DNA of 51,078 bases from an uncultured Collinsella sp. (lineage in GTDB: Bacteria > Actinomycetota > Coriobacteriia > Coriobacteriales > Coriobacteriaceae). Position numbers and translations under genes: made by a program. Below the pieces are notes generated by a model. That model saw nothing but the letters and a program-made list of their open reading frames with translations, was not told where the DNA came from and did not search any database. The DNA is taken from contig CABRHR010000003.1 of NCBI GenBank assembly GCA_902470835.1, forward strand, positions 1 through 51,078, read 5' to 3'. Numbering within the stretch: the first letter of the stretch is position 1; every line of letters begins with the position of its first letter. This document shows, piece by piece, positions 32,516 through 42,097 of this stretch.

Positions 32516-33360
32516 CAGCTAGCGATCAGAGGGACTGCGGGGACGTCAGAAGCGACAACGCGAGTCGCAAAGCCCGCCTCGGTCAGCTCGATGACCTCGG
32601 TAAACGTTACGTCGAAGAATTCCTCGGTCAGCAGGCGGTATGGCGGATGGTCGGGCTCGCCGGGGTTTTCGCGCACGATCTCGTGCATAACGCCGATGGT
32701 CTTGAGTACATACTCCTTATGGATGGGATACTGCCCAAAACGCGTCGCCGCAGTATACAGGCGATCGGTCGCACGCGGAATCGAAACAATGCCGAGCGTC
32801 TTGCCAAACCAGTCAAAGTCGCCTTGCTTTTTAATGCGGAACTCCTCGCACGGCTTGCCGCCGTGCGCCTCCAGGTACTGATTCACGCGCGTATTCCATA
32901 CGGTATCGGCCACCAGATGCGACCAGACACCCAATGTCAAATCGAGCAACGACTGCGCCACGTCCTCGGACGCAAGCGAGAACTCACGAGCGCCGGGACC
33001 GACAACCGGCTCGGCATCCCTGTAGCGATGGGGATAGTGCACGCGATTCAGTCGCTCGCGCTCCTCGACAATCGAGGTAGCCTCGGCGGGTTCGCCCGCG
33101 GGTGCGCCGTTAAGCAGCGGCGCCACATAGGTATCCCAGAACTCGTGCTCACGCGGCTTAGGGATAGGCTCGGGCTTGGCAAAATGCGTAATGCGGTACG
33201 GGATGGGATCGGCGATGCCAGGAACCATATAGCCCACGAAAATATCCGGAACCACGCAGCCAAACAAAAAGGCATTGCGGTCGCGCACGCTCCTGGCAAG
33301 CGCACCGGTGCGCTCCAGCAAACGCTCCGTCTGAGCGATATGAATGTTCCAGCTTGGCAT
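32512..33360 (-). CDS. Zinc-dependent phospholipase C-like protein
   Basis: The 282-aa protein matches the Zn_dep_PLPC layout: MPSWNIHIAQ (first His), FLFGCVVPDIFVGYM (Asp), YRITHF, and LGVWSHLVADTVWN (His and Asp), all expected metal ligands. No signal peptide is visible, so in spite of the family name it may be a cytoplasmic hydrolase of unknown substrate. ATG 33360 with GGGGGTGG upstream is chosen over 33372. The stop codon overlaps that of the plus-strand gene in a CTAG palindrome. Confidence 0.82.
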   Translation of the reverse strand: MPSWNIHIAQTERLLERTGALARSVRDRNAFLFGCVVPDIFVGYMVPGIADPIPYRITHFAKPEPIPKPREHEFWDTYVAPLLNGAPAGEPAEATSIVEERERLNRVHYPHRYRDAEPVVGPGAREFSLASEDVAQSLLDLTLGVWSHLVADTVWNTRVNQYLEAHGGKPCEEFRIKKQGDFDWFGKTLGIVSIPRATDRLYTAATRFGQYPIHKEYVLKTIGVMHEIVRENPGEPDHPPYRLLTEEFFDVTFTEVIELTEAGFATRVVASDVPAVPLIASC

Positions 33361-33439
33361 AGCCACCCCCATAAAAACCTGGATAACTATACCATCTCGG
33401 CAAAGCCACGCGGGCGGCTACGCACGCTCTACGCAGCAA

Positions 33440-34198
33440 CTAGTCCGTCGCACCGCTTTCAGTTCCATACGACGGCGAAGGTGCCTCGACCACGTGATGA
33501 TATCGATCGATATAGATGGCGCGGGCACCCAGGCGTCGCACCAAATCCTGGTGATGTGTGCTCATCAAGACCGTCTTACCCGCCGCGACGTAGGCCAGCA
33601 AGAAGTTGACCACGATGTCGCATGAATCCTCGTCGAGTCCATTGGTAGGCTCGTCGAGGACCAAGATATCCGGGTTCATCGACACCACCGCAGCCAGCGC
33701 AACGCGCTTCTTTTGCCCGCCCGAGAGCTGATAGGGAGAGGCGTCGGCAAGGTCGGCAACCTGGAACAGCCCCATGGCATCGCGCACGCGGCGCTCGAAC
33801 TCGTCTGCCGGCAGCCCCATCTGCGCGGGACCAAAAGCAACTTCCTCGCCCACCGTAGCGCAGAACAGCTGAGCATCGGCATTTTGAAACACAAAGCCTA
33901 CGCGCTGATGAAAACGCTGAGCGGCCGCGGAATCCTTTAGAAACGCCGCATCGATCATGTGCCCGTCAAACAGGTATGCCCCTGCGTCCGCGAGTTCAAG
34001 GCCGTTGATAAGGCGCATAATCGTCGTCTTACCGCAGCCGTTGGGACCGAGCAGGGCAACGAGTTCACCACGGTCGACCTGCAGCGACACACCATCGACA
34101 ACCGTATGCCCCGCATAGGAGAACACCACGTCGCGCAGCTCGATGAGCGGCGCGCCCTCGGCGCCGCCCACACCGTTCGTGCCCGCCGCACTATTCAT
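33440..34198 (-). CDS. cbiO: ECF metal transporter ATP-binding subunit (CbiO/NikO)
   Basis: The ~252-aa ABC ATPase has Walker A LLGPNGCGKTTIMRL, Q-loop FVFQNADAQLF (typical of CbiO/EcfA), signature LSGGQKKRVALAAV, Walker B ILVLDEPTNGLD and the switch His in STHHQD. It energises the CbiM/N-CbiQ importer. ATG 34198 is given; an in-frame TTG at 34210 with GAAGGG 7 nt upstream may be the real start. It is the last gene of the operon. Confidence 0.92.
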   Translation of the reverse strand: MNSAAGTNGVGGAEGAPLIELRDVVFSYAGHTVVDGVSLQVDRGELVALLGPNGCGKTTIMRLINGLELADAGAYLFDGHMIDAAFLKDSAAAQRFHQRVGFVFQNADAQLFCATVGEEVAFGPAQMGLPADEFERRVRDAMGLFQVADLADASPYQLSGGQKKRVALAAVVSMNPDILVLDEPTNGLDEDSCDIVVNFLLAYVAAGKTVLMSTHHQDLVRRLGARAIYIDRYHHVVEAPSPSYGTESGATD

Positions 34199-34256
34199 AT
34201 CGATCGTCAAAACGTCGCCCTTCCCTATTTGCATCCCCAGCCGGAACCAGCAGCGC

Positions 34257-35093
34257 CTACAGCACGGCGCACAACACTGCCAGCAGCGCCACACCGGCCG
34301 CATAGACCGCATCGCGCCAGCCAAACCCGACGCGCGCGGGCGCCGGATACGCACCGGCAAAGCCGCGGCAAAGCATAGCCTCGTCCATTGCGCGACTGCA
34401 TTCCATCGCCTTGATAAAGGTCATGCCCATGATACCCGCGATCGAATCGGTACGCGAAAATCCCTCAGGCGCACGGCCAACGCTGCGCAGCATGACCGAT
34501 TCGCACAGATTGTGCGCCGTGCGACCCAGCACCTCAATGTGCTTGAGCGCCATATCAAACGTAAAGATAACTTCGTCGGGCAGATGAAGCATCTTGAGCG
34601 CCGCCGACATGCGGCTCCACGTGAGGGTCCACGAAACGCCCAGCACCAGCGACACATTAATGAAGGTCTTGAGCGCAATCTTGAGCATGGCGCTCGTGGC
34701 AGACGCGCCCAGCAGCAGGGCAGGCAGTGCCAGAACCACCGCAAGCCCCGTGGCGCCAAGCGCCGGCACAAAGGTTGCCCGCAGCCCGCGTACGGGGCGC
34801 ACGGCAACGAGCACCAGCGCGATAGCCGCCATCAACATGAGGTGCAGCGGGCTCTGCGTCAGACACACACACAGGACGCAAACGAACATCCCCACCAAAC
34901 GCACCGGCGCCGAAACGGAAGAAAGGGCGCGGTCGATTATCGACCCGCCCTTGTGCGCGCCTCCACCCAGGCGAACCCGCTCAAGCAGGCTCGCCAGGTG
35001 CAGGACATTCTTTTGCATCACGCGATGCCGAGCTCCCGCGGGCTCATACCGCTGCTCGACCGCAAGCCAGCTAGGCAGTTCGACCGTCGCCAT
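34257..35093 (-). CDS. cbiQ: ECF metal transporter transmembrane coupling subunit (CbiQ/NikQ)
   Basis: The 278-aa membrane protein has four to five hydrophobic spans (about 65-125 and 255-275) and the cytoplasmic coupling region with two Ala/Arg/Gly signatures, ending in SRAMDEAMLCRGF. It links the substrate-binding CbiM to the CbiO ATPase. It overlaps the 3' end of cbiM by 23 nt, indicating coupled translation. Confidence 0.92.
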   Translation of the reverse strand: MATVELPSWLAVEQRYEPAGARHRVMQKNVLHLASLLERVRLGGGAHKGGSIIDRALSSVSAPVRLVGMFVCVLCVCLTQSPLHLMLMAAIALVLVAVRPVRGLRATFVPALGATGLAVVLALPALLLGASATSAMLKIALKTFINVSLVLGVSWTLTWSRMSAALKMLHLPDEVIFTFDMALKHIEVLGRTAHNLCESVMLRSVGRAPEGFSRTDSIAGIMGMTFIKAMECSRAMDEAMLCRGFAGAYPAPARVGFGWRDAVYAAGVALLAVLCAVL

Positions 35094-36156
35094 GCGTTCC
35101 GCTTTCCTTAACCGTCAGCGAAATCAGACGGAATGCGATGGTGAGCACCGCCACGCCAATCACGCCGGACAGGATATACATGGCAGCTTGGCCGGCAAAG
35201 CCCAGACCCTGTTCCTCGGAATAGGCCTGCAGGTAATCGCCCGTGGGCAGTGCGTCGGCAAAGGTCGGGGTATCCAGGCCGACCGAAGCCTGCAGACTGT
35301 CGTCGCCAGCCTCCTGGACGGCAGTTGCAGCGCCCTCGGCGTCCCACTCACCCCAGGCGTCACCGGTAGCAAGCAAACCCAGCGGCGTAGCCACCACGAG
35401 CACAGCGACCAGGATGAGCGTGGGGACCAGCGAGGTCTTCTTGGCGGTTGCGCCCTCGGACTCCAGCAGGCCGTCGGAAGCCTCGGGCCCGACGATAACG
35501 CTCGGCGCCGTCTTCTTAATGAAACCGTAGATTGCGGCCGTCGCCACGCCCTCGACGACACCGGCGACCAGCATATGCGGGATCAACATGGCAGGGATAG
35601 CAATAGACAGCGGAAAGGGGCAGTACAGCGGAGCGCCCGAAGCATTCGTGAAAAGCATCGGCTGAATACCAAACTCGATTGCTGCGCACAGGGCCGCCAG
35701 GCACAGGCCGACCCAGCCGCTTACGATGGCCGAAACCGAGGTGCCCCAGCTCTTGTCGTGCAAACGGCTGTTAAGCGCACGGAACACGATGGTTGCGGCA
35801 AACGGCAACACGAAGGCCATGTTAAAGCAGTTAGCGCCAAAGGACAGGATGCCGCCGTCGCCAAACAGCAGCGCCTGCAGCGCCAGCGCGACCGAGACAG
35901 CAATGGCCGCGGCCTCCGGGCCCAGCAGCAGCGCGATGAGGGCACCGCCGACGGCATGACCCGTGGTGCCGCCGGGCAGCGGCACGTTGAACATCATAAG
36001 CAAGAAGGAAAATGCGGCGCAGATGCCCAGGAAAGCCATGTGCTCGCGATCGAGCGTGGCGCGCACCTTCTTGATACAGTGAACCCAGACGGGCACCATC
36101 GCCACCGCCATGACGGCATCGGTCTGCGGGGACAGATAATTATCTGGAATGTGCAT
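35071..36156 (-). CDS. cbiM: CbiM-CbiN fusion, Ni/Co-specific substrate-binding subunit
   Basis: The 361-aa protein begins MHIPDNYLSP, whose Met-His-Ile N-terminus forms the metal site in CbiM/NikM. It continues with the usual spans and the GTTGHAVGGALIALLLGP motif. Residues about 245-350 form a second module with two spans (SLVPTLILVAVLVVATPLGL ... AAMYILSGVIGVAVLTIAF), like CbiN or the PDGLE domain, fused in frame. The 28-bp operator 58-85 nt upstream points to nickel. First gene of the operon. Confidence 0.93.
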   Translation of the reverse strand: MHIPDNYLSPQTDAVMAVAMVPVWVHCIKKVRATLDREHMAFLGICAAFSFLLMMFNVPLPGGTTGHAVGGALIALLLGPEAAAIAVSVALALQALLFGDGGILSFGANCFNMAFVLPFAATIVFRALNSRLHDKSWGTSVSAIVSGWVGLCLAALCAAIEFGIQPMLFTNASGAPLYCPFPLSIAIPAMLIPHMLVAGVVEGVATAAIYGFIKKTAPSVIVGPEASDGLLESEGATAKKTSLVPTLILVAVLVVATPLGLLATGDAWGEWDAEGAATAVQEAGDDSLQASVGLDTPTFADALPTGDYLQAYSEEQGLGFAGQAAMYILSGVIGVAVLTIAFRLISLTVKESGTHGDGRTA

Positions 36157-36213
36157 GTACGCCTCCCGGTTATCGGCGCACGGAATTGCAACGCCGCTTG
36201 AATCACCTTTCCA

Positions 36214-36241
36214 GTGTTACGTAATGTCAGATTCGTAACAC
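36214..36241. promoter_or_regulatory. NikR-type operator
   Basis: GTGTTAC (36214-36220), 14 nt, GTAACAC (36235-36241): a perfect 7-bp palindrome. The half-sites and N13/14 spacing match the site described for Geobacter uraniireducens NikR. Its position just upstream of the transporter fits nickel-dependent repression. Confidence 0.75.
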
Positions 36242-36260
36242 GCCACGGGCTATCATAGCA

Positions 36261-36296
36261 AAACGGCGCACTGCCGACAAAGCAGCACGCCGTTAT
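36261..36296 (-). terminator. Probable terminator after pheT
   Basis: Minus strand: AACGGCG-T-GCTGC...GGCAG-T-GCGCCGTTTT stem with a short T-run, about 105 nt after pheT and immediately before the NikR site. Confidence 0.65.
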
Positions 36297-36402
36297 GTAA
36301 TGCGCGTGTCATATATGCAGGCTCAGCAGCGCCTTATACCGGGCATAACAGTCACGTAGGATTCGGCAGCAGCCACCGCTGACCCATACCCCGGCGCAGG
36401 AC

Positions 36403-38856
36403 CTAGCCGCGGACCTCGCCGTTTACGCCCTTGCACACCTTGGTGACTATCTTCTGGTGCGCCTTTTCGACCTCTTCGCTGGTGAGCGTGTGGTCGTCGG
36501 AGCGATACGTAAGCGCAAAGGCCATGGACTTCTTGCCCGCTCCGATGCGGATGGGATCGCGGTAGACGTCGAACAGGCGCACACCCTCAAGCAGCTTGCC
36601 GCCGGCGCTGGTAATACGGCGCTCAAGATCCTCGCAGGTCACGGTGTTGTCGACCACGATAGCAAGGTCGTGCTCAACGGCAGGGTACTGCGAGAACTCG
36701 CGGTAGTTCTCCTGATTGCGGGCACCCTTGATCAGCTTGTCCAGATCGAGCTCAAAGGCAACGACGACTTCATCGATGCCGCAGGCCTCGCGCGCCTCGG
36801 GGTGGATCTCGCCAACCCAGCCCAGCACGGTACCGCCCGACAGAACCTCGGCCGCACGACCCGGCTGCAAGAAAGCATAGCCCTCGCCCTCGACGGGACG
36901 GAAGCGAACCTTCTCGATGCGCAGCTGGGCAAGCAGCTCCTCGACAATGCCCTTGCCAAAGAAGAAGCGCAGCTTGCGGTACTTCATGTTCCAGGACTGC
37001 TCGCTCCACTGGCCCGAGAGCACACCCGCCACGGACTTGGTCTCCTTGGGCAGGCTGGCATTCTCGCGACCGTGGAACAGGCTGCCGACCTCGTACAGGT
37101 GCACGTTGGGCGTACCGTGGGCCTCGTTATAGGCAACGGACTGCAGCAGGCCCGGCAGAAGCGAACGACGCATCTCGGTCTGCTCGGCTACCAGCGGGTT
37201 CATGAGCACCACGGGGCAACCGCGGCCCTCGGTGGACATACCGATCTTCTCCAGGTCGCCCGGGGCGGCAAAGCCAAAAGTCGTGGTCTCGTTGAGGCCG
37301 CAGGCGCGCAGGATCTCGCCAACCTTGCGGGTAAGCTTCTGCTCGCGCGTCAGACCGCCGATGTGGTTCTTGGCAGCCGGAATGGTCGCCGTGACGCGAC
37401 CCATGCCCCACAGGCGCAGGACCTCCTCGATCAGGTCGATCTCACGCGACAGGTCGGGACGGAAGCTCGGCGGCGTGGCCATAAAGTCCTCGCCGTCGCG
37501 CTCGACGGTGCAGCCCAGGCGGGTGAGCGAGCGCTCGATAAAGTCGTGCTCGATGTTGGCACCGCAGATGGCGTGCACGCGGGCCAGGCGCAACTTAATG
37601 CTGTCGATGGTCTTGGGCGCGGGGAAAACGTCGACATAGCCGGGAGCAACCTCGCCGCCGGCGATCTCCTCGATGAGCGCGCACGTCACATTGGCGACGT
37701 CCACGCAGCCGGTCTCGTCGACCTGGCGCTCAAAGCGGATGGAGGCGTCGGAGATCAGCGAAAGGTCGCGGCTGGTGTGCGAGGTGCGGCCGGCGTTGAA
37801 GCAGGCACTCTCGACCATCACGTCAACGGTATCGTCCTCGATCTCGGAATCCATGCCACCCATAACGCCGGCCAACGCCACGGGGCGCTCGCCGTCGGTG
37901 ATGAGGCCCATGCCGGCGTCGAGCACGCGCTCCTCGCCGTCGAGCGTCGTGAACTTCTCGTCCTGCTGGGCGGCACGAACCACCACACGACGGTGGCCAT
38001 CGCGCTCGGCAAAGGTGTCCAGGTCAAAGGCGTGCAGCGGCTGACCGGTGAGCATCATCACGTAGTTGGTGATGTCGACGATGTTGTTGTGCGGGCGCAC
38101 GCCCAGGGCGTTGAGGCGCTTGACCATCCAGTCTGGCGACGGGCCGACCTTGACGTTGCGCACGATGCGGGCAACGTAGCGGTCGCACAGGCCCTCGTCG
38201 GCGATCTCGACGGAAAGCTCGCCGTCGGTCGCGCGGCCGGTCTCGACCTTGATGGCGGGCAGCTCAACGTGGAAATCGCGGTCGAAGATGGCGCCGGCCT
38301 CGCGGGCCATGCCGATCATGGACAGGCAGTCGGGACGGTTGGGCGTGATCTCACAGTCGAGCACGGTGTCGCTCGAGCCCACGTACTCGGCAAACGGCAT
38401 GCCGCAGGGCGTATCCTCGGGCAGGATCATGATGCCGGAGTGGTCGCCACCCAGGCCGAGCTCGCGCGCGGAGCAGTTCATGCCCATGGACACGACGCCG
38501 CGAAGCTTGCTCTTCTTGATCTTAACGTCGCCGGGAAGCACGGCGCCAATCATGGCCGTGACGATGTGGTCGCCGGCCTCGAAGTTCTGCGCGCCGCAGA
38601 CGATCTGCAGCGGAGCGGGATTGCCGTCGGCGTCGAGATTCTTGTCGCCCACATCGACCGAGCACACATACATGTGGTCGCTATCGGGGTGCGGGATCTT
38701 GGTGAGCACCTTGGCGGTCACCACGTGGTCGAAGGACTCGCCCACGGTGTCGATCGCCTCGACCTCGGTGCCGGTACGAATATATTCGTCCGAAAGGGTC
38801 TTGGGATCATCCGGAATATCGATCATGGTCTTGAGCCAGTCGTAAGAAACGCGCAT
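36403..38856 (-). CDS. pheT: Phenylalanyl-tRNA synthetase beta subunit
   Basis: The 817-aa subunit shows all expected parts: N-terminal core MRVSYDWLKTMIDIP, the EMAP-type tRNA-binding domain (about 40-155, with VCSVDVGDKNLDADG), the B3/4 editing region, B5 (about 400-470, RPDLSREIDLIEEVLR), the catalytic-like domain and the C-terminal FDX-ACB anticodon domain (YPAVEHDLAIVVDNTVTCED to the end). It pairs with PheS as an alpha2beta2 enzyme. It follows pheS by 63 nt. Confidence 0.97.
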   Translation of the reverse strand: MRVSYDWLKTMIDIPDDPKTLSDEYIRTGTEVEAIDTVGESFDHVVTAKVLTKIPHPDSDHMYVCSVDVGDKNLDADGNPAPLQIVCGAQNFEAGDHIVTAMIGAVLPGDVKIKKSKLRGVVSMGMNCSARELGLGGDHSGIMILPEDTPCGMPFAEYVGSSDTVLDCEITPNRPDCLSMIGMAREAGAIFDRDFHVELPAIKVETGRATDGELSVEIADEGLCDRYVARIVRNVKVGPSPDWMVKRLNALGVRPHNNIVDITNYVMMLTGQPLHAFDLDTFAERDGHRRVVVRAAQQDEKFTTLDGEERVLDAGMGLITDGERPVALAGVMGGMDSEIEDDTVDVMVESACFNAGRTSHTSRDLSLISDASIRFERQVDETGCVDVANVTCALIEEIAGGEVAPGYVDVFPAPKTIDSIKLRLARVHAICGANIEHDFIERSLTRLGCTVERDGEDFMATPPSFRPDLSREIDLIEEVLRLWGMGRVTATIPAAKNHIGGLTREQKLTRKVGEILRACGLNETTTFGFAAPGDLEKIGMSTEGRGCPVVLMNPLVAEQTEMRRSLLPGLLQSVAYNEAHGTPNVHLYEVGSLFHGRENASLPKETKSVAGVLSGQWSEQSWNMKYRKLRFFFGKGIVEELLAQLRIEKVRFRPVEGEGYAFLQPGRAAEVLSGGTVLGWVGEIHPEAREACGIDEVVVAFELDLDKLIKGARNQENYREFSQYPAVEHDLAIVVDNTVTCEDLERRITSAGGKLLEGVRLFDVYRDPIRIGAGKKSMAFALTYRSDDHTLTSEEVEKAHQKIVTKVCKGVNGEVRG

Positions 38857-38919
38857 CTAACTGGTCTCCTTTCATAAATGCGGCTTTGGGCCGGAAACTG
38901 CAACTAAGAAGAAAGCGTT

Positions 38920-39996
38920 CTAGAACTGGTTCAAGAACCTCATGTCACCAGTCATCAACGTGCGCAGGTCGGGCAGGTCGTAGCGCAGTGCCGCGACGCG
39001 CTCGGCGCCAATACCAAAGGCGAAGCCGGTGTACTTCTCGGGGTCGATGCCGCAGTTGATCAGGACGTTGGGGTCGACCATGCCGCAGCCCAGGATCTCG
39101 ATCCAGCCGCTGTGCTTGCAGAAGTTGCAGCCCTTGCCGCCGCACACGTGGCAGCTCACGTCCACCTCGCAGGAAGGCTCGGTGAAGGGGAAGAAGTGCG
39201 GGCGATAGCGCGTCTTGCGATCCTCGCCAAACATGCACTTAACAAAGTAGTCGAGCGTGCCCTTAAGATCGCCAAAGGTGATACCCTCGTCGACGACCAG
39301 GCCCTCGATCTGGTTGAACTGCGGCAGGTGGCAGGCGTCGGCCGTGTCGGGACGGTAGACGGTGCCCGGGCAGATCATGTAGATGGGCGGCTTCTGCGAC
39401 TCCATGGTGTGGATCTGCACGCCCGAGGTCTGGGTGCGCAGCAGCACGTCGGACTCGCCGTGAGCGTGAGCCTCGGGGTGCGCGACGCTGCCGGGGTTGT
39501 TGTCGACCACATAGAACGTGTCGCGAGCCGAGCGACTCGGGTGATCCATGGGCGCGTTGAGCGCGGTGAAGTTGTAGTAGGAGGTATCGACCATGGGGCC
39601 GGACTCGACGGTGTAGCCGATGCCGCAGAAGATGTCCTCGGCCTCCTCGATGATCTGCTTGATCAGGTGCTGGTGACCGATCTGCGGACGGATGCCCGGC
39701 AGCGTGATGTCGACGGCCTCGTGCTCGAGTGCGTGCTTGAGGGTGGCGGCCTTCATCTCGGTGGTGCGCTCGTCGAGCATGCCCTCGATCAGCTGGCGCA
39801 TCTCGTTGGCGCGTTTGCCCATCATGGGACGATCCTCGGGAGCGAGCTTGCCCATCATGCGCATCAGGCCGGTGATACGGCCCTTGCGGCCGAGCAGCTC
39901 AACGCGCGCGGCCTCGAGCTTGGCGGCGTCGTCGGCGCTTGCGACGAGCTCCTTGGCCTCTTCCTCGAGTTTGACCAGATCATCAATCAGACTCAT
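38920..39996 (-). CDS. pheS: Phenylalanyl-tRNA synthetase alpha subunit
   Basis: The 358-aa class II catalytic subunit has an N-terminal coiled coil (LVKLEEEAKELVASADDAAK), motif 2 region TVYRPDTADACHLPQFNQIE, YRPHFFPFTEPSCEVD, and motif 3 GFAFGIGAERVAALRY. The cysteine cluster CHVCGGKGCNFCKHSGW (about 281-297) is common in bacterial PheS. MSLIDDLVKLEE at 39996 is chosen; a longer frame runs into the T-box leader. It is under T-box control. Confidence 0.97.
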   Translation of the reverse strand: MSLIDDLVKLEEEAKELVASADDAAKLEAARVELLGRKGRITGLMRMMGKLAPEDRPMMGKRANEMRQLIEGMLDERTTEMKAATLKHALEHEAVDITLPGIRPQIGHQHLIKQIIEEAEDIFCGIGYTVESGPMVDTSYYNFTALNAPMDHPSRSARDTFYVVDNNPGSVAHPEAHAHGESDVLLRTQTSGVQIHTMESQKPPIYMICPGTVYRPDTADACHLPQFNQIEGLVVDEGITFGDLKGTLDYFVKCMFGEDRKTRYRPHFFPFTEPSCEVDVSCHVCGGKGCNFCKHSGWIEILGCGMVDPNVLINCGIDPEKYTGFAFGIGAERVAALRYDLPDLRTLMTGDMRFLNQF

Positions 39997-40081
39997 GTCT
40001 TCCCTTTCGTCTCTCGCACATCCGCGCTCCGGGACGGCTGACGCCGCCCGATGTTGCGGATGCGCGGCCCGGTTCGGTAAC

Positions 40082-40380
40082 AAAAAAACCGCCCTCGGGC
40101 ATGTACATTGCCCAAGGACGGTTGAATTCCGCGGTACCACCTTGTTTGACCCGGCGGATGTCTGGCCCGCCGTGCCCACTCTGCGCCCCTTGTCGCGAGG
40201 CTCACGGCTTCCCTACTGGGGCTTCGCCGCCGCTGGCCGCGCGCCCGTTGAGGTTGCTGCTCGGGAGTGAACGCTTGGCCCTTGCCACCGCAGGAAGGCT
40301 TGCAGCCCATGACCTTCCCTCTCTTGCCGGCGACGCGGCGGGCAAAACCCTCTCCGTCAACGCATTGGGCTATAGGATAA
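40082..40380 (-). promoter_or_regulatory. T-box leader of pheST (tRNA-Phe-sensing)
   Basis: On the minus strand the T-box antiterminator AAGGTGGTACCGCGG (40129-40143) is followed by a competing terminator: CCGTCCTTGGGCA/TGCCCGAGGGCGG with TTTTTTTG (40082-40122). Upstream lies a structured stem I region. A TTC triplet (40269-40271) just before CTCCC is the likely phenylalanine specifier. The TGGT bulge fits the ACCA end of mature tRNA-Phe. Uncharged tRNA-Phe would promote readthrough. Confidence 0.9.
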
Positions 40381-40500
40381 CACATTTCGCGAGCGCATCG
40401 CCGCGTTCCGTTTTGTTCGCGCTGGGTACAAGGCAGGTAGCTGTGCAAACTGGCCGCGCCGCCGCGTGCGACGGGCGACCTGCGAGATCAAGGATATGGT

Positions 40501-42075
40501 ATGGGAAAGAACAAGGATAAGGTGGCCAAGTCCGCAGCGGACAAGACGCCCAAAGGCATGAAGGTCGATAAGGCCGTCAAAAAATTCCGCAAGCTCGAGG
40601 GCAAGCTGTGGACTCGCGAGTACCTGCTCAAGATTGCCGAGTTTGACGGCGCGACCATTGCCCCCGCCAACGGCGCCGCAGCGCGCGCCGACGCCATGGG
40701 AACCCTTGCCGGCGAGCATCACAAGCTGCTGACCAGCGAGAAGTCCGTTGAGCTCGTACGCTCGTTAGCGCGCGAGACCGTCGCCGGCGGCAAAATCGAC
40801 GACCCGCAGCTGCTCGACGAGATCCGTGTGCTCGGTCGCGACCAGCGCGAGGCAAGCGTCATCCCCACCGAGGAGGCCGAGGCCTGGACCAGGCTCACCT
40901 GCGAGGCCGATGCCGTGTGGCACAAGGCCAAGACGGCCAATGACTGGGCGAGCTTTGAGCCCTATGTGGATAGGATCGTCGCCCAACTTAAGCATCAGGC
41001 CGAACTTATGGACCCCAAGCGCGACCCATACGATGTCTGGCTCGACCAGTACGAGCGCGGCCTTTCCGCCAAGAGCTTCGATGCGTTTTGCGATGAGGTC
41101 AAGGCGACGGTCGTGCCGCTCGTGCACGCCATCGGCGAGCGCAGCCAGCAGCCCGATGCCGACTTTTTGCACGCCCGCGTGCCCGAGGCCGCCCAGCGCG
41201 CCATGAGCTTCGACCTTATGAAGCTTGTCGGCCTGAACCTGGACGACACTACGCTTGCCTTTACCGAGCACCCGTTTAGCGAGGGCTTTGCTGTGGGTGA
41301 CGCGCGCATCGCGACACACATCTACGAGGACGATTGCATCTCCAACGTCTACAGCATCATCCACGAGGCGGGACACGCCATGTACGAGCTGGGCGTCAAT
41401 CCTGCCTATGCGCGCACCTGTCTTGAGGGTGGCACCTCCATGGGCATCCACGAAAGCCAGAGCCGCTTTTTCGAGAACACCGTGGGTCGCAGCCGCGCCT
41501 TTATGGGACCGCTGCTCGAGGTGCTGCGCCGCCACGCACCCGAGGTCTACGGCGACGTCGACGAGGACACGCTCTACCGCGCCGTGAACATCGCGCAGCC
41601 GTCGTTGATCCGCACCGAGGCCGATGAGCTCACCTATCCGCTGCACGTTATGGTGCGCTACGAGATCGAGCGCATGCTGTTTGCCGGCGAGACCACGGCC
41701 AAGGACATCCCCGCGCTTTGGAACCGCTTCATGGATGAGTACCTGGGCATTCCCGTTCCCGACGACACGCACGGCTGCCTACAGGATACGCACTGGAGCG
41801 GCGGCTCGTTTGGCTACTTCCCCACGTATGCGCTGGGCAGTGCCTACGATGCCATGTTTGTGCCGGCCATGTGCCGCGACGGTGTCGACCTCAACGGCGC
41901 CTGTGCGAGCGGCGACCTGACACCCGTCCGGGCCTGGCTGGGCGAGCACATTTGGCAGTGGGGCCGCGCCAAGGACGCGCCGGAGCTCATCAAGGGCGCC
42001 TGCGGCATGGACTTTGACGCCCGCTACTACTGCAGCTACCTGCAGGACAAGTTCACCACGCTCTACGAGCTGTAA
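40501..42075 (+). CDS. M32-family metallocarboxypeptidase
   Basis: The 524-aa cytoplasmic zinc carboxypeptidase resembles thermostable carboxypeptidase 1 (Taq type). The catalytic HEAGH (HExxH, about residue 294) lies in SIIHEAGHAMYELG, followed by the family signature GIHESQSRFFENTVGRS with the third metal ligand Glu. The N-terminal 25 residues are lysine-rich (MGKNKDKVAKSAADKTPKGM) and look like a disordered extension. AAGGA precedes ATG 40501. The gene is divergent from pheST. Confidence 0.95.
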   Translation: MGKNKDKVAKSAADKTPKGMKVDKAVKKFRKLEGKLWTREYLLKIAEFDGATIAPANGAAARADAMGTLAGEHHKLLTSEKSVELVRSLARETVAGGKIDDPQLLDEIRVLGRDQREASVIPTEEAEAWTRLTCEADAVWHKAKTANDWASFEPYVDRIVAQLKHQAELMDPKRDPYDVWLDQYERGLSAKSFDAFCDEVKATVVPLVHAIGERSQQPDADFLHARVPEAAQRAMSFDLMKLVGLNLDDTTLAFTEHPFSEGFAVGDARIATHIYEDDCISNVYSIIHEAGHAMYELGVNPAYARTCLEGGTSMGIHESQSRFFENTVGRSRAFMGPLLEVLRRHAPEVYGDVDEDTLYRAVNIAQPSLIRTEADELTYPLHVMVRYEIERMLFAGETTAKDIPALWNRFMDEYLGIPVPDDTHGCLQDTHWSGGSFGYFPTYALGSAYDAMFVPAMCRDGVDLNGACASGDLTPVRAWLGEHIWQWGRAKDAPELIKGACGMDFDARYYCSYLQDKFTTLYEL

Positions 42076-42097
42076 GGCATAACCGACACGCCAACGC

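Noticed and set aside
36157..36402. Cobalamin riboswitch upstream of cbiM
   Set aside because: No B12-box or long structured leader is visible; a NikR-type palindrome is there instead.
36457..38877. 806-aa plus-strand open frame
   Set aside because: Antisense shadow of pheT.
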